64,000 bases of DNA from an uncultured Fibrobacter sp. (GCA_946413655.1 CAMKLO010000002.1:62001-126000); one strand, 5' to 3'; positions 18,696 through 28,694 are shown, counted from the stretch's first letter. Program-made: numbers and translations. The notes: a model not told the origin generated them from the letters alone.

Positions 18696-21611
18696 TTAGG
18701 CTTCGCTGACAGCGGCTGCTGCCGGAACTTCTTCCTTCTTTTCGTCTTTGCGGCCGAAGGCAAATACTTGGTCGCAAGCCGTGTTGAAGCGCTTCCAGAT
18801 CTTTTCGGAATGTTCACGAGGAACGGCACCGACTTCTTTCCATAAGCGGCGGAAGTGCTTGACCTTGTTCATCGAGGCAACAACAGTCTGATCGTTCAAG
18901 TCGGTGAGCAGGTCTTCGGCCTGTTCGCAGAGGAGAATCTTCTTCTGGAGGTTGTTCTGGCGTGCCTGTTCCTGAATGTCCAGCTGGTCGCGACGGCGAG
19001 TGAAGAAGTCATCGCAAGCGTCACGGAAAGCGTTCTGGAGTTCGGCATCGTCATCACCGCAAGAACCGAGCGTTACCCATTCCTTTTGGAGGTCGCGGAC
19101 GGCATCGGCGAGCTGGTTGGAGCCTGCGCTTTCGGCAAACTGACGAACCTTTTCGATGGTGTCTTGCTTCTTCTTCTTGATATCTGCGATTTTCGCCTGG
19201 AGTTCCGGATCGGATTCAGCCATCTTGGCGACAATCTTGTTGACGATGGCGTTGTAGCGGTCGTTGATGTTTTCAACGGCGTCCTTCGGAACCATGCCGA
19301 TGGTTTTCCATTCGGCTTCGATAGCCTTGTAAGCTTCGATGATTTCGGGCGTGATGTTCTCGATATCGAATGCTTCGAGCTTTTCGCAAAGAGCCTGCTT
19401 CTGTTCTAGGTTCTTCTGCTTGGCAGCATCCATTTCTTCGAAGTGGCTGCGCTTCTTTTCGAAGAACGAATCGCATGCGGTACGGAAGCGCGTCCAAATT
19501 TCGTCGGACTTGCTCTTGGGTACCGGACCTGTAGATTTCCAGGCGTCTTGCAACTGTTTGAGTTTGGTCGATGTGGCGTTCCAATCGGTCGAATCCTTGA
19601 TGGCTTCGGCTTCGATGCAGAGTGCGACCTTCTTTTCGTAGTTCGCTTCGCGGCTATCGTCTTCGCGCTTGACGTTTTCCTTGTGCTGAGCGTAGAAGGC
19701 GTTTACGGCGTCTTTGAAACGCTTGTTCAAGTCTGCAAAATTCTCTTTCGGAACCATGCCGATGTTTTTCCAGTTTTCCTGGATTTCCTGCACGGCCTTA
19801 AACTTGTCTTTCCAGAAAATTTCGGTGCTTGCAACCAAGTCTTCGACTTTTTTGCAGAGGCCTTCCTTTTCGGCTAGGTTCTTCAAGCGTTCGGCGTTCT
19901 GTTCTTCGATGAACGGAGCGCAATTTTCCTTAATCTTATCGACGAGTGCCTGGAAACGGTCCCTGTAATCTTGGAACTTGGCTGCGGAAATAGGGCCGAT
20001 TTCACGCCACTTGCCGCAGAGTTCACGGAGCTTCGAAAGAACGGCCTGGCTCGGGGCTTCCTTGGAGAGGGCGTCCATTTCTTCGATGATGGTGTCGCGA
20101 TCTTTTTCGTTGTGCCAGTTCTCCCACTGCTGCATTTCCTGGAAGCGGGATGTTGCAATCTTGTATTCCTGCCAGAGATCGTGATACTTGAATTTGTTTT
20201 CGCCAACGATTTCCTTCCATTCCTGGTAGGTGTCACGGAGAATCTTATGAATTTCGCGGAATTCCTGGTTCTCGTCGATGTTCTGGATGCGTTCGATGAG
20301 ACCGCGGAGTTTTTTGGAATTTTCTTCGATGACTTTCTGGGATTTTTCGTTGAACGCGCTGATGAGTTCGTTCAACTTGGTGCGAAGCGCATTATAGGAT
20401 TGGAGAATCGGGTCATCCCCTTCGAGGAGCGGCAACTTTTCCCATTCACGGACGATGGCGTGCAGGTGTTTGCCTGTATTTTCGTCGATTTCCGTTTCGG
20501 AAAGAGCCTGGAGGCGTTCGAGAAGACTCTTGCGGATGGCAATTTCTTCTTCGCTGGCGTTCTCGGTTTCGGCTGATGGAATGACTATTTTTTTTGCTTC
20601 TTCCGTCTTGAAATAGGCGTTGTTGAAACGCTTGGTCGAGGCAGAGTCCATGATGGACTTGTTGGCTGTCCATTCTTCGACGATGGCGTTCACGCGTTCG
20701 GCGTTTTCTTCTGTTGAGCCGGCTTCAAGCATAGATTCAAGTTCTGCAAGCGTTTCGGTCAAGTGCTGGATCTTGGCTTGCTTTTCGGCTTCGGCATTCT
20801 CGGCGGCCTTCTTTTCGGCGTTGGCTTCGTCGTAGAATTTGTTGAAGCTAGAATAAATCTCGTCAAGTTCGGCGGCACAGTCACCCATGCCAAGAGCGCT
20901 TGCTTCTTTCATCAAGTCATCGAATTGCGGCTTCGTGGCTATGGCGTCTTTCTGGGCGGCAAGGTAGTGTGCTTGCTTAATGAGGGCCTCGCGCTTGCTC
21001 TGCAAAAGTTCAGCTGCTTTTTTGCCGTTGTCTTCAGCTTCCTTCTTGATACGAACTTTGTCTGAAATTTTTTTGCGGACGGAGCTATGCTTGGAGTTCT
21101 TGATGAGATCTGTTTGCAGCGATTCGGATGTGACGCGGTCTGCGGCATCCAGTGCGATTTCTTCGCTTGTGTCGCGCGTTGCAATCTGTGCGAGGAGCGA
21201 TTGCTTGCTGCACTGCTTGACAAGTTCCTTTTTGAGCGTTATGTTGTTCGTTGCCTTGAGAACATCTTCGGTATAGCGGGTATCCTTGATCGTGGCGATG
21301 AATCCACGAATCTCGTCGCTCAAATTCGATTCGCTAAAGTTTTTCAGTTTTTTGACGATTTCCTCGAAAGCTCTAGTTTCTGCCAAACGGCGAACGCCGG
21401 CATCGCTGTCTTTCGTAGAAATATCCTGAAGTGTCTTAATAATTGCAAGTTTCTTGATTGCAGCCATTCTCACTTCGACATTATCATCGGAAAGGGCGAC
21501 TCGTTCGACAATGTCTTGACTACTGAGTTCATCCAATTCGGCAACCGCTTCGATGCGCTTTGCAGGGTTGGAATTTTGCCATTTCGGTTTAAATGCGTCA
21601 AAAAAGCTCAT
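18696..21611 (-). CDS. DUF349 repeat protein with HEAT-like N-terminus
   Basis: A 971-residue, highly charged cytoplasmic protein. The N-terminal 110 residues look HEAT-like (RIEAVAELDELSSQDIVERVALSD). The rest holds many DUF349 units, each about 75 residues, with the pattern W-x-IG-x-(V/I)P-K-x(n)-RF-x(n)-F, for example WKTIGMVPKDAVENINDRY, WKSTGPVPKSKSDEIWTRF and WKEVGAVPREHSEKIWKRF. Long coiled coils link them. GGAG lies 6 bases before ATG 21611. The family has no firmly established function, and a structural or scaffold role is only a guess. Single-gene unit with its own terminator, divergent from priA. Confidence 0.82.
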   Translation of the reverse strand: MSFFDAFKPKWQNSNPAKRIEAVAELDELSSQDIVERVALSDDNVEVRMAAIKKLAIIKTLQDISTKDSDAGVRRLAETRAFEEIVKKLKNFSESNLSDEIRGFIATIKDTRYTEDVLKATNNITLKKELVKQCSKQSLLAQIATRDTSEEIALDAADRVTSESLQTDLIKNSKHSSVRKKISDKVRIKKEAEDNGKKAAELLQSKREALIKQAHYLAAQKDAIATKPQFDDLMKEASALGMGDCAAELDEIYSSFNKFYDEANAEKKAAENAEAEKQAKIQHLTETLAELESMLEAGSTEENAERVNAIVEEWTANKSIMDSASTKRFNNAYFKTEEAKKIVIPSAETENASEEEIAIRKSLLERLQALSETEIDENTGKHLHAIVREWEKLPLLEGDDPILQSYNALRTKLNELISAFNEKSQKVIEENSKKLRGLIERIQNIDENQEFREIHKILRDTYQEWKEIVGENKFKYHDLWQEYKIATSRFQEMQQWENWHNEKDRDTIIEEMDALSKEAPSQAVLSKLRELCGKWREIGPISAAKFQDYRDRFQALVDKIKENCAPFIEEQNAERLKNLAEKEGLCKKVEDLVASTEIFWKDKFKAVQEIQENWKNIGMVPKENFADLNKRFKDAVNAFYAQHKENVKREDDSREANYEKKVALCIEAEAIKDSTDWNATSTKLKQLQDAWKSTGPVPKSKSDEIWTRFRTACDSFFEKKRSHFEEMDAAKQKNLEQKQALCEKLEAFDIENITPEIIEAYKAIEAEWKTIGMVPKDAVENINDRYNAIVNKIVAKMAESDPELQAKIADIKKKKQDTIEKVRQFAESAGSNQLADAVRDLQKEWVTLGSCGDDDAELQNAFRDACDDFFTRRRDQLDIQEQARQNNLQKKILLCEQAEDLLTDLNDQTVVASMNKVKHFRRLWKEVGAVPREHSEKIWKRFNTACDQVFAFGRKDEKKEEVPAAAAVSEA

Positions 21612-21730
21612 AATATCTCCAATAGGTAGGCGGGGCTTTCACTGCTCCGTATAGCATAATCTAACTAAAAAAAACTTGTAGTCAGGAAATTTTACACGAA
21701 TTTAGGCCCATTTAAGGTTGTATCAATAAC

Positions 21731-21738
21731 TATCTTTG
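21731..21738 (+). promoter_or_regulatory. TAnnTTTG box before priA
   Basis: TATCTTTG ends 4 bases before the GTG start of priA, consistent with a leaderless or nearly leaderless transcript. No TTG at the expected 20-21 base distance was seen, so support is partial. Confidence 0.35.
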
Positions 21739-21742
21739 CCCC

Positions 21743-23800
21743 GTGGCAAAAAGAATTCCAAAGACGACGGCTCCAGAGATGGTCAAGGAACGCTGTGATT
21801 CGGCGCTTATTTCTCGTTTTTGTGAAGTTTATATCCCTTTGGCTCCTTCGGTTTTCACTTATGGAGTGCCTGAAGGTGCAAAAATTGTCCGTGGGAGCGT
21901 CGTCTGGGTTCAGCTCGCCCGCCGCAAGCCGACTTTGGCCTTAGTGAGCCGAGTTCACGGAGAAAAACCGGATTTCGATGTCCGCTATGCATGTCCGCAC
22001 GAGTCGGGTTACGTTTTTTCCGAACGTTATATGGAATCGCTGGAGTGGGTCGCTAAATATTATGTAAGTACGCCCATGCGCACTTTGAATGTGTTTTGGC
22101 CTGCCGATTTTGACAAGTACCTCGATGCGTTGTTTGTCGAAAAAAACGCTGAACCTCGGGGCGAGGCTTTGCCGGATGGACCCGAAATGGCGGTTGGTTC
22201 GGACTTGCCCCCCTTGACAGACGAACAGGGGACGGCGCTTGCCAGTCTTGTGGATGATTTGGACAAGGATGGTTTTCGGGCAACGCTCTTGCATGGTGTA
22301 ACCGGTAGCGGAAAGACTCGCGTTTATCAGGAACTTGTACGGGAAGCATTGTCACGGAACAAGCGTGTATTGATTCTTGTGCCGGAAATCGGGCTTACTC
22401 CTCAGACGGCGGCTCGGTTTGCGGATTACCTAAAGATTCCCGTGGTCGTGCTGCATTCGGCTTTGTCGGCGCCCAAAAAACGCGAAGGTTATTTGTCTGT
22501 ACTGGATGGTTCTGCCAAGGTTGTGCTCGGAACGCGCAGTGCGATTCTTTCGCCGTTCGAATTCGATGTCGTTATTCTAGATGAAGAACACGACTCCTCG
22601 TTTAAACAACAGGACCCGGCTCCGCGTTACCATACACGCGACCTGGCGTTCCACTTGGCGCAAAAGTACGGGGCGCTTGTCGTGCTTGGCAGTGCGACGC
22701 CTTGCCTTGAAACATACCGCAATGCGAAGGCCGGGAACCTCAAGCTCTTGACGCTCAAGAAACGTGCAACGGCGGCTCCGCTTCCTGAGGTGACGGTTGT
22801 CGATATGGGAAAGGTGCGCCAACAGAAAGACGTACTCATGTCGCCGGCTTTGCGCGATGCTCTTTCGGAATGTATCGCGAGTGGAAACCAGGCGGTTATT
22901 CTCATGAACCGCCGCGGGTACTCCAAGATAAGAGTTTGTTCTAAATGCGGCGAGACGCTTTATTGCAAACATTGCCACATTCCGCTGGTGTATCATAAAC
23001 AGTATCATGCGTTGCTGTGTCATTATTGCGCAACGCTGTATCCTGTTGATACGCCGTGCCCGTCATGCGGTGCGGATACGTATGAGTTTGTCGGTGGAGC
23101 CATTGAAAAACTCGAAGAAGAAATTCAAGAGTGGATTGCCGATGCCAAAGTGATTCGCATGGACCGCGATACGACGCAGAACGTGGGGGCTGTCGAAAAA
23201 ATCTTGACATCGTTCAGAAATCGCGAATACAATATTTTGCTTGGAACGCAGATGGTCGCGAAAGGACATGATTTTCCAGGGGTAAAGCTGGTCGGAATTG
23301 TCGGTGCCGATTCTGGGCTTGGCGTTCCTGATTTTCGCTCAACTGAAAAATTGTTTCAATTGTTGAGCCAGACGGCAGGCCGTGCGGGACGTGCAGGGGG
23401 AGGCGGTCGCGTGTTCATCCAGACGCTCAATCCGGCAGAACCTGTGATGCAGTATGCCATACGCCATGACTTTGATGGATTTGCCGACTTGGAATCTTCA
23501 AATAGGCAAATGGCGTTTTATCCGCCGTTCTGCAAGCTTGTCGAAATCAGTTGCGGTTCGCGAGATGAATCGCTTCTTCGCAATACGGTGAAACGCCTTG
23601 AAGGCATTTTGCGCAAGGAATCTGCCTTGACAGTCCTTGGACCTGTCGATGCTTTTGTCCCGAAAGTGCAGAATGTTTATTGGGCCAAACTTTACGTCAA
23701 AACTCAAAATCTTTCGGCTGTGCGTAAGGTTCTTGCTCCGATTCTCAATGCCGCAAAGCCGTGGGTCGCCGGTGTCGAAATCAAAGTTGAATTTGAATAA
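21743..23800 (+). CDS. priA: Primosomal protein N' (replication restart helicase)
   Basis: A 685-residue superfamily 2 helicase that reloads the replisome at stalled forks. The start is GTG 21743. An N-terminal 3'-DNA-binding domain (CEVYIPLAPSVFTYGVP) is followed by Walker A GVTGSGKT near residue 185, the DEEH box (LDEEHDSSFKQ) near residue 280, and the paired zinc-binding Cys set (CSKCGETLYCKHC, then CHYC and CPSC, about residues 399-441). Late helicase motifs are GTQMVAKGHDFPGV and QLLSQTAGRAGRAGGGG. All catalytic motifs are present and the length is normal. No downstream partner gene; an AT-rich accessory block starts after it. Confidence 0.95.
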   Translation: MAKRIPKTTAPEMVKERCDSALISRFCEVYIPLAPSVFTYGVPEGAKIVRGSVVWVQLARRKPTLALVSRVHGEKPDFDVRYACPHESGYVFSERYMESLEWVAKYYVSTPMRTLNVFWPADFDKYLDALFVEKNAEPRGEALPDGPEMAVGSDLPPLTDEQGTALASLVDDLDKDGFRATLLHGVTGSGKTRVYQELVREALSRNKRVLILVPEIGLTPQTAARFADYLKIPVVVLHSALSAPKKREGYLSVLDGSAKVVLGTRSAILSPFEFDVVILDEEHDSSFKQQDPAPRYHTRDLAFHLAQKYGALVVLGSATPCLETYRNAKAGNLKLLTLKKRATAAPLPEVTVVDMGKVRQQKDVLMSPALRDALSECIASGNQAVILMNRRGYSKIRVCSKCGETLYCKHCHIPLVYHKQYHALLCHYCATLYPVDTPCPSCGADTYEFVGGAIEKLEEEIQEWIADAKVIRMDRDTTQNVGAVEKILTSFRNREYNILLGTQMVAKGHDFPGVKLVGIVGADSGLGVPDFRSTEKLFQLLSQTAGRAGRAGGGGRVFIQTLNPAEPVMQYAIRHDFDGFADLESSNRQMAFYPPFCKLVEISCGSRDESLLRNTVKRLEGILRKESALTVLGPVDAFVPKVQNVYWAKLYVKTQNLSAVRKVLAPILNAAKPWVAGVEIKVEFE

Positions 23801-23884
23801 GGAGTACTCATCTTTTTTTTACACGGCGTTACTTTGTATGCAAGTTAAACAAGCTGACCGATTGCGTTAGCGACAATAATCCGC

Positions 23885-24817
23885 TCAAAAAGAGGCGCAA
23901 TAGGGCTTAATACTGTCAGGTAATGATTTCATATCGATGCCGGTACCGTTGAGGACTATTTTTTTGAGTTTCGTGAGCTTGCTTAAATCTGGAAGACTGG
24001 TAACGTGTTTAAGATCCTCTAGTCTTATGATCTCAAGGTTTGTCATATCTTCAAGGAATGAAATGTCGTCCAGCTTATTTATTCGCCAAAGTTCTATCTC
24101 ATGAAGATTCTTAAGTTTTGCCAATTCATGCAAGTCGTTATTTGAATTCCAAAGAAGCGCCAGTTTTTCCAGATTCATCTTCTGAAGAAACGAGAAGTCG
24201 GTAATTTTAATTCCTCTTAATGATAGTTCCTTGAGCTTAGGAAGTTGACTCAACAATTCAATATTCTTTTTCGCTTTCTTGCCTAGCCACAAACTTTTCA
24301 AGTTTACATATTTCAGAATCCATGCACAGTCAAATACGACTCCCGGTCCCATCGTATCAGCTGTAATGAGCAAATCTTCCAAATCGTCTGAAAGATATTT
24401 AATAAATTCGTAGTTTCTCAGATCAAAACATTCAATATAAAATTGTTTTAATCGCAATCGGGCCAGCACATCAAAATTAATCTTTTGTTGATCATTTCTG
24501 AAATCTATACGGTCGATACAAAGGTTTTTCAGATGAGGCATTTTCAAAAGGAACGAAATATCTACTTTATCTTCATCATAAAAACCAAAAAGCCTGAAAG
24601 TGATGTCTTGTCGTAAAGAAAGAATCTCGTCTATTTTCTGGTAAGCTTTGTCTGGCAAGGGCTTTGATATCTGAATACGTTCAATTTTCTTGTTGTCAAC
24701 GATTGCACGGATTACCTGGTCATCAATGTCCTTATACCCGAGCAACTCGAAACAACCGTCAGTCCGAGTCTCGTTCGTTACATGAACCAAGTTTGTATGA
24801 TTTATATAAGCTCCCAT
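23885..24817 (-). CDS. Leucine-rich-repeat protein
   Basis: A 310-residue protein without signal peptide. From about residue 85 it is built of LRR units of 20-24 residues (LPKLKELSLRGIKITDFSFL, LKNLHEIELWRINKLDDISFL, MTNLEIIRLEDLKHV). Cytoplasmic, so probably a protein-interaction scaffold; no partner can be named. TTATATTAG followed by AGAAGGAAAA precedes ATG 24817, giving promoter-like and ribosome-binding elements. Base composition is clearly more AT-rich than the housekeeping genes around it, as in the rest of the 23.9-28.5 kb block, suggesting acquisition by transfer. Confidence 0.7.
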   Translation of the reverse strand: MGAYINHTNLVHVTNETRTDGCFELLGYKDIDDQVIRAIVDNKKIERIQISKPLPDKAYQKIDEILSLRQDITFRLFGFYDEDKVDISFLLKMPHLKNLCIDRIDFRNDQQKINFDVLARLRLKQFYIECFDLRNYEFIKYLSDDLEDLLITADTMGPGVVFDCAWILKYVNLKSLWLGKKAKKNIELLSQLPKLKELSLRGIKITDFSFLQKMNLEKLALLWNSNNDLHELAKLKNLHEIELWRINKLDDISFLEDMTNLEIIRLEDLKHVTSLPDLSKLTKLKKIVLNGTGIDMKSLPDSIKPYCASF

Positions 24818-24941
24818 TATAGTTTTCCTTCTCTAATATAAGCCTCTAGTTAAACTTACTCATAATATATACTTTTGGCAATTTGCCGTGGGAGTTTAGG
24901 TGGGGTAAAACATTATTGCTGAAAAAAGTCCCTATAAAATG

Positions 24942-25817
24942 TTAATGACTGATGGCTCCGTTCACTTTGCTAATTTTCCCATCGAAATAGACGAAGTCGC
25001 CGTTCTTGTTTTTCCACACGGCGCGGAAAACGGTCGGGCGCTTGATACCGTCCGAGTATTCCTTGTAATTTTCGCATTGCGCTTCCCAGGGGGTGTATTC
25101 AATTGTTCCGTCGGGTGAAATTTGACCGCGATCATTTGTTGTAAACGAGGTCATTTCGTAAGCGTCGTTGAAGTGGAAAATGCCGGTTGCAGTTACGCCT
25201 TTGTTTGTAATCGTGGCTTCTACGGCGTGCTCGTTAATTTGCTTGAACGTGATGAAATCTTTCAAGAGTGTTTCTGGCAAAAAGAGAGCTTCAGCGAGAT
25301 AGGTGATGAGACTTGCCTTGTCCATTGCAGAGCCAGTCTGGTCGAATAGCGTGATGAGTTTCGCGAGGACGCCCTTCATGCCGCCTTTGCCGTTCATGTA
25401 ATAATCGTAGCCTTGGAACGGGATGCCGAACATTTTGCTGTCGATAAAAGCGAGCCTGTCCGGCGAATCGGCAAAGTCCACATGCGTATAATCGATTTTG
25501 AGTCGCGGCTTGTTTACGCCCATCCCGAAATCGACATTTTTGTATTCCATGATTAAGTGCGTGCGCCTTTCGCTGTCGATGTAGCCGCACGTTTCTAGAT
25601 ATTTTTGAATGAGGGGCGGGAGGCTTGCGATACTCGCAGAATCTAGCGTTCCGGTGATTGCTGCGGAACTTTTCAACCTTGCTTCAACATCGTTCTGAAA
25701 CTGCGTTTTGACGGACGAATAGGGAATGTTGAACCAAATTGCCAAAAGCAAAATGATGGCGGCGATGATAATCAAGATAGCCATGAAAATTCTCTTTGCG
25801 GGTTTCATTTTTTGCAT
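24942..25817 (-). CDS. DUF6544-like membrane-anchored protein
   Basis: About 290 residues, beginning with one membrane anchor (MAILIIIAAIILLLAIWF) and a large extracytoplasmic domain. LPPLIQKYLETCGYI followed by a beta-rich region (LIMEYKNVDFGMGV, GYDYYMNGKGGMKGVLAKL) resembles the family I know as DUF6544; the function is unknown. The start is uncertain: ATG 25817 is given, ATG 25808 is equally possible, and TTG 25850 would overlap the upstream gene. No strong Shine-Dalgarno sequence. The close fit with the gene at 25838 suggests translational coupling. Confidence 0.6.
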   Translation of the reverse strand: MQKMKPAKRIFMAILIIIAAIILLLAIWFNIPYSSVKTQFQNDVEARLKSSAAITGTLDSASIASLPPLIQKYLETCGYIDSERRTHLIMEYKNVDFGMGVNKPRLKIDYTHVDFADSPDRLAFIDSKMFGIPFQGYDYYMNGKGGMKGVLAKLITLFDQTGSAMDKASLITYLAEALFLPETLLKDFITFKQINEHAVEATITNKGVTATGIFHFNDAYEMTSFTTNDRGQISPDGTIEYTPWEAQCENYKEYSDGIKRPTVFRAVWKNKNGDFVYFDGKISKVNGAISH

Positions 25818-25837
25818 GATTTTTTTAATGCTTGAAA

Positions 25838-26731
25838 TTAATTGGAACAACCTTTTGTCGGATTTATTTTTGAATCTTTTGTAAGGCTTTTGATTTTTTT
25901 TACTAAACGTTGTGCGTTGGGATGATATTCATCAATGTCAGGAAGGTCTAATTTTATCGTTGTTGCGTTTTTGTTATTAGCAAGCTCAATAGATGCGTGT
26001 GGATGAAGGCACGCATCTGCAAAAGGGCTATAATCGGTCTCTTGTTGATAATAAGTGATTTCTTCAATGATGTCTTGAGTCAAGTCTGGAGGCAAATCAT
26101 TGCGATAACATGAATCAATTTCCGATTTGCCGTCGCCAATATAATTGCTTTCTATTGTCTTTAGTATGATGGAATCTTTATATACGGAGATATTCACGGT
26201 AAGCCATTCAATGCCTGCACTAAGTGATGCGAATACGTTGATGTCACTGTTTTTATCGGCTTCTGGGTGGTCTGTATAAAATTCATTTATGGATTGTTCT
26301 TCTCGTTCCGTTTGAAAAACGAATCCAAAAGCACGATTGTATAGAAATTCAAAACCTGAAAGGATTACAAAAAATGCAATAAACGAGAGGGCGAGATAAC
26401 ATGTTCTTTGCTTTTTTGTTTTTTTGCATGTGGTAAAGTAAAATGTAGATAAAGGAATAAATGCTGTGATCAGCCCGCAAAAGTAGCATGCGTAAATGTA
26501 GGATGGTCGCGCTTCGAATGCATTTTCAGTGACAAAAACTATTCCGACAGAAAGACCTGCCGCAATAGAAATGGCTAGCAGAATAGAAATGATTCTTCCG
26601 GCAATAAAAAATACTTTGTGGAACTTGGTGGAAATGTTGGAAAATACACCAAATAAAAATGGAATTATTGCAAAAATGATAATAAGTACAAGTTTTGCAA
26701 TAGTCATGAATAGTGCGTATGTCGGTTCCAT
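25838..26731 (-). CDS. Hypothetical protein with four membrane segments
   Basis: A 297-residue protein. Four hydrophobic segments lie in the first 130 residues (about 8-28, 43-65, 80-102 and 112-132). They are followed by a soluble, acidic domain of about 160 residues rich in Asp, Asn and Tyr. No family was recognised. It is 11 bp downstream of the Cys-rich gene and touches the DUF6544-like gene, so the three form one minus-strand unit. AT-rich like its neighbours. Confidence 0.6.
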   Translation of the reverse strand: MEPTYALFMTIAKLVLIIIFAIIPFLFGVFSNISTKFHKVFFIAGRIISILLAISIAAGLSVGIVFVTENAFEARPSYIYACYFCGLITAFIPLSTFYFTTCKKTKKQRTCYLALSFIAFFVILSGFEFLYNRAFGFVFQTEREEQSINEFYTDHPEADKNSDINVFASLSAGIEWLTVNISVYKDSIILKTIESNYIGDGKSEIDSCYRNDLPPDLTQDIIEEITYYQQETDYSPFADACLHPHASIELANNKNATTIKLDLPDIDEYHPNAQRLVKKIKSLTKDSKINPTKGCSN

Positions 26732-26742
26732 AATTTTTCCGT

Positions 26743-27717
26743 TTAGAATAAATCCAACGTGCTATCCAGATAAATTTCTTCGCGAACTTTAAGCTGGTGC
26801 TCGGGTTTGGTCATGTAATAAAGTAGAAATTCCAAAATGAGGGCACTGCCGAGGCTGCGGCCTTCAATTTTGAAATGTCGGAACCCTGCGGGTGCGTACA
26901 CGTTCCGGATGTCGTCAATTCCGATGAAGCCTGGATTCTTCATGGCATCGGAGAAACGGTAGCCCCTTTGGGATGTGGGCGAGACGCATTCGTGGTCTTC
27001 GCAGTTTTCGCCGAGGCTTTTCTGGCTTACGTTCTCATAGCATTTTTTGCGGTCGGGGCATCCGAACCAGCAGCATTCATTGCACAGAAATTCGACCTTT
27101 TGCTTTTGCGCATCTGTGAGAGCATTCAATTTGTCGAATTGCTTGTTCAGGCGGAAGTCCGGCACCACATAGCGGAATTCTTCGCGGTTCAGCTCTGCTT
27201 TGAACTGCTCGAAGTTTGTGATGACTTTTGTTGTCGAGGAGACAAAGTAATAATTGGGGTACTTGATTTTGATGTAATTCAGCAATAAGTCGGAATGAAT
27301 GATGATGCCATTTTGAACCGCGCACGTTTCTTTTGCATCGGGATTCTCGCTTTTGCCTTGGCCTGCGCGGCCTCCATCGGACGTTGCTCCGTCCATAAAT
27401 GCATTGCCAATTTCAAACATTTCGCACAACTTGTTGCACTTTCTATCGGCGAGGTGTTCTTCGCGAATTAATGAATTGCTGAAAGTGAGCCGTGCAGAAA
27501 TTCCGTATTCCTTCATGAGTTTCGCGACTTTTTGTGGCTCTGCATCTCCGAAACCGACGCGTCCGCCTCCCCAAATGCAGTCGATTGGCGCGCCGTAAAT
27601 AGAACCGATTTCGCACCAATCGTAAAAATATTCCCGGTGCTCGCGGAATAGCGGCAGAAACGCCTTGTACAAGTCGTAAAATTCAAAAAGTCCGGGGAGG
27701 TGGTAGTAGATGTTCAT
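26743..27717 (-). CDS. Cys-rich protein, possibly peptidase-U32-related
   Basis: A 324-residue soluble protein. Cysteines cluster in CNKLC and in CNECCWFGCPDRKKC near residues 220-235, then CEDHEC near 250, which could bind an iron-sulphur cluster or zinc. The end contains GFRHFKIEGRSLGSALILEFLLYYM. The Cys pattern plus FKIEGR-type sequence recalls the U32 peptidase / UbiU-UbiV group, but the match is loose and the function is not assigned. First gene of the three-gene unit 27717-24942. Its composition is closer to the chromosomal norm than its two downstream neighbours. Confidence 0.55.
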   Translation of the reverse strand: MNIYYHLPGLFEFYDLYKAFLPLFREHREYFYDWCEIGSIYGAPIDCIWGGGRVGFGDAEPQKVAKLMKEYGISARLTFSNSLIREEHLADRKCNKLCEMFEIGNAFMDGATSDGGRAGQGKSENPDAKETCAVQNGIIIHSDLLLNYIKIKYPNYYFVSSTTKVITNFEQFKAELNREEFRYVVPDFRLNKQFDKLNALTDAQKQKVEFLCNECCWFGCPDRKKCYENVSQKSLGENCEDHECVSPTSQRGYRFSDAMKNPGFIGIDDIRNVYAPAGFRHFKIEGRSLGSALILEFLLYYMTKPEHQLKVREEIYLDSTLDLF

Positions 27718-27971
27718 GTAATCGCTCGTTTTACAGAAAGTATAGTATAATTATCCCTTTGGAATCGTTTGAAAATAAAGCTGTGGTGGCTGGTCCCGTA
27801 AAGTAGTGTAGAACTTTGATGTTTAAAGAATGTAATTTGGCTTTTTTTTTGTTTTTGTATGATATTATGTATGCTTGTAATTGGTTTGTAATATTTTGCG
27901 CTGAAATATATAATATTAATTTGTGTAAATGAAGTGTAGATTAAGTTATTATCAAAAATTGGAGTATTACT
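27718..27971. other. AT-rich divergent intergenic region
   Basis: 254 bp between the divergent Cys-rich and 188-residue genes. It is strongly AT-rich, and the promoters must lie here, but no box could be chosen with confidence and no gene was seen. Confidence 0.4.
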
Positions 27972-28538
27972 ATGAAAAGAAATGAACTTATGGATGTTAT
28001 CACTACTATAAAAGTGGAGTGCCAATGTCAAGTGGAACCGCCTCTTGAGGGTAAAAAATCTAATATAGTGAACGATTCAGGGTGTAATATCGGTGAAATT
28101 GATGCGGTTGGTAATGTAACATTATTCTATAATCCTGATAAAACGGCAGTTGACTTTAGTGATCAGGATTTGATGCTAAATGGTCAACTAGGTCAGCGCT
28201 GGAATGAATTCAGGGAAAAAATAAAATCATTGTGTGCTAATGCGCAAAAAAGAGATTATTATCTTAAAGGTCTTTTATATTATCTTCCAAATGAATTGAA
28301 AGATCCAAGTTATGGATTGAAGGTATCGCTTTGCCAAGATGCGGATAAAATGTGGTTTGTTCACGCTGAAGTCAACTATGTATTGAAGAATTTTGAGGAA
28401 TTTGATGGAAAAAGGCAAATTGATATTTATACTGATTGGAACAGTGGAACAGCTGATCGCCAAAAAATAGCAGATCTTGTTAAAAGTGTAGAACGGGCTG
28501 TGGATGAATTTCTAAAGAAACGTTGTCAACGTCATTAG
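27972..28538 (+). CDS. Hypothetical protein, 188 residues
   Basis: Not recognised. No signal peptide or membrane segment. The N-terminal part (VECQCQVEPPLEGKKSNIV) has a short Cys pair. The C-terminal half looks alpha/beta, with DKMWFVHAEVNYVLKNFEEF and a helical LVKSVERAVDEFLKKR end. GGAG lies 10 bases before ATG 27972. AT-rich composition matches the accessory block. It is followed by a clear terminator, so it is a single-gene unit. Confidence 0.6.
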   Translation: MKRNELMDVITTIKVECQCQVEPPLEGKKSNIVNDSGCNIGEIDAVGNVTLFYNPDKTAVDFSDQDLMLNGQLGQRWNEFREKIKSLCANAQKRDYYLKGLLYYLPNELKDPSYGLKVSLCQDADKMWFVHAEVNYVLKNFEEFDGKRQIDIYTDWNSGTADRQKIADLVKSVERAVDEFLKKRCQRH

Positions 28539-28559
28539 AATATTGTTAGCATTTTTTTT

Positions 28560-28591
28560 GAGGTGCAATTATGTAAATTGCGCCTCTTTTT
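28560..28591 (+). terminator. Terminator after the 188-residue gene
   Basis: GAGGTGCAATT (28560-28570) pairs with AATTGCGCCTC (28576-28586, one G-U pair), followed by five Ts. Confidence 0.8.
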
Positions 28592-28694
28592 CGTTGTGAA
28601 AAAAAGAAATTTTTTTTGCAAAATTCTAAAATGTCATTATATGACACTGTTAAAATCTAAGTTTACATTGTAACCTTCAGAAAGGAGGCCTGCA

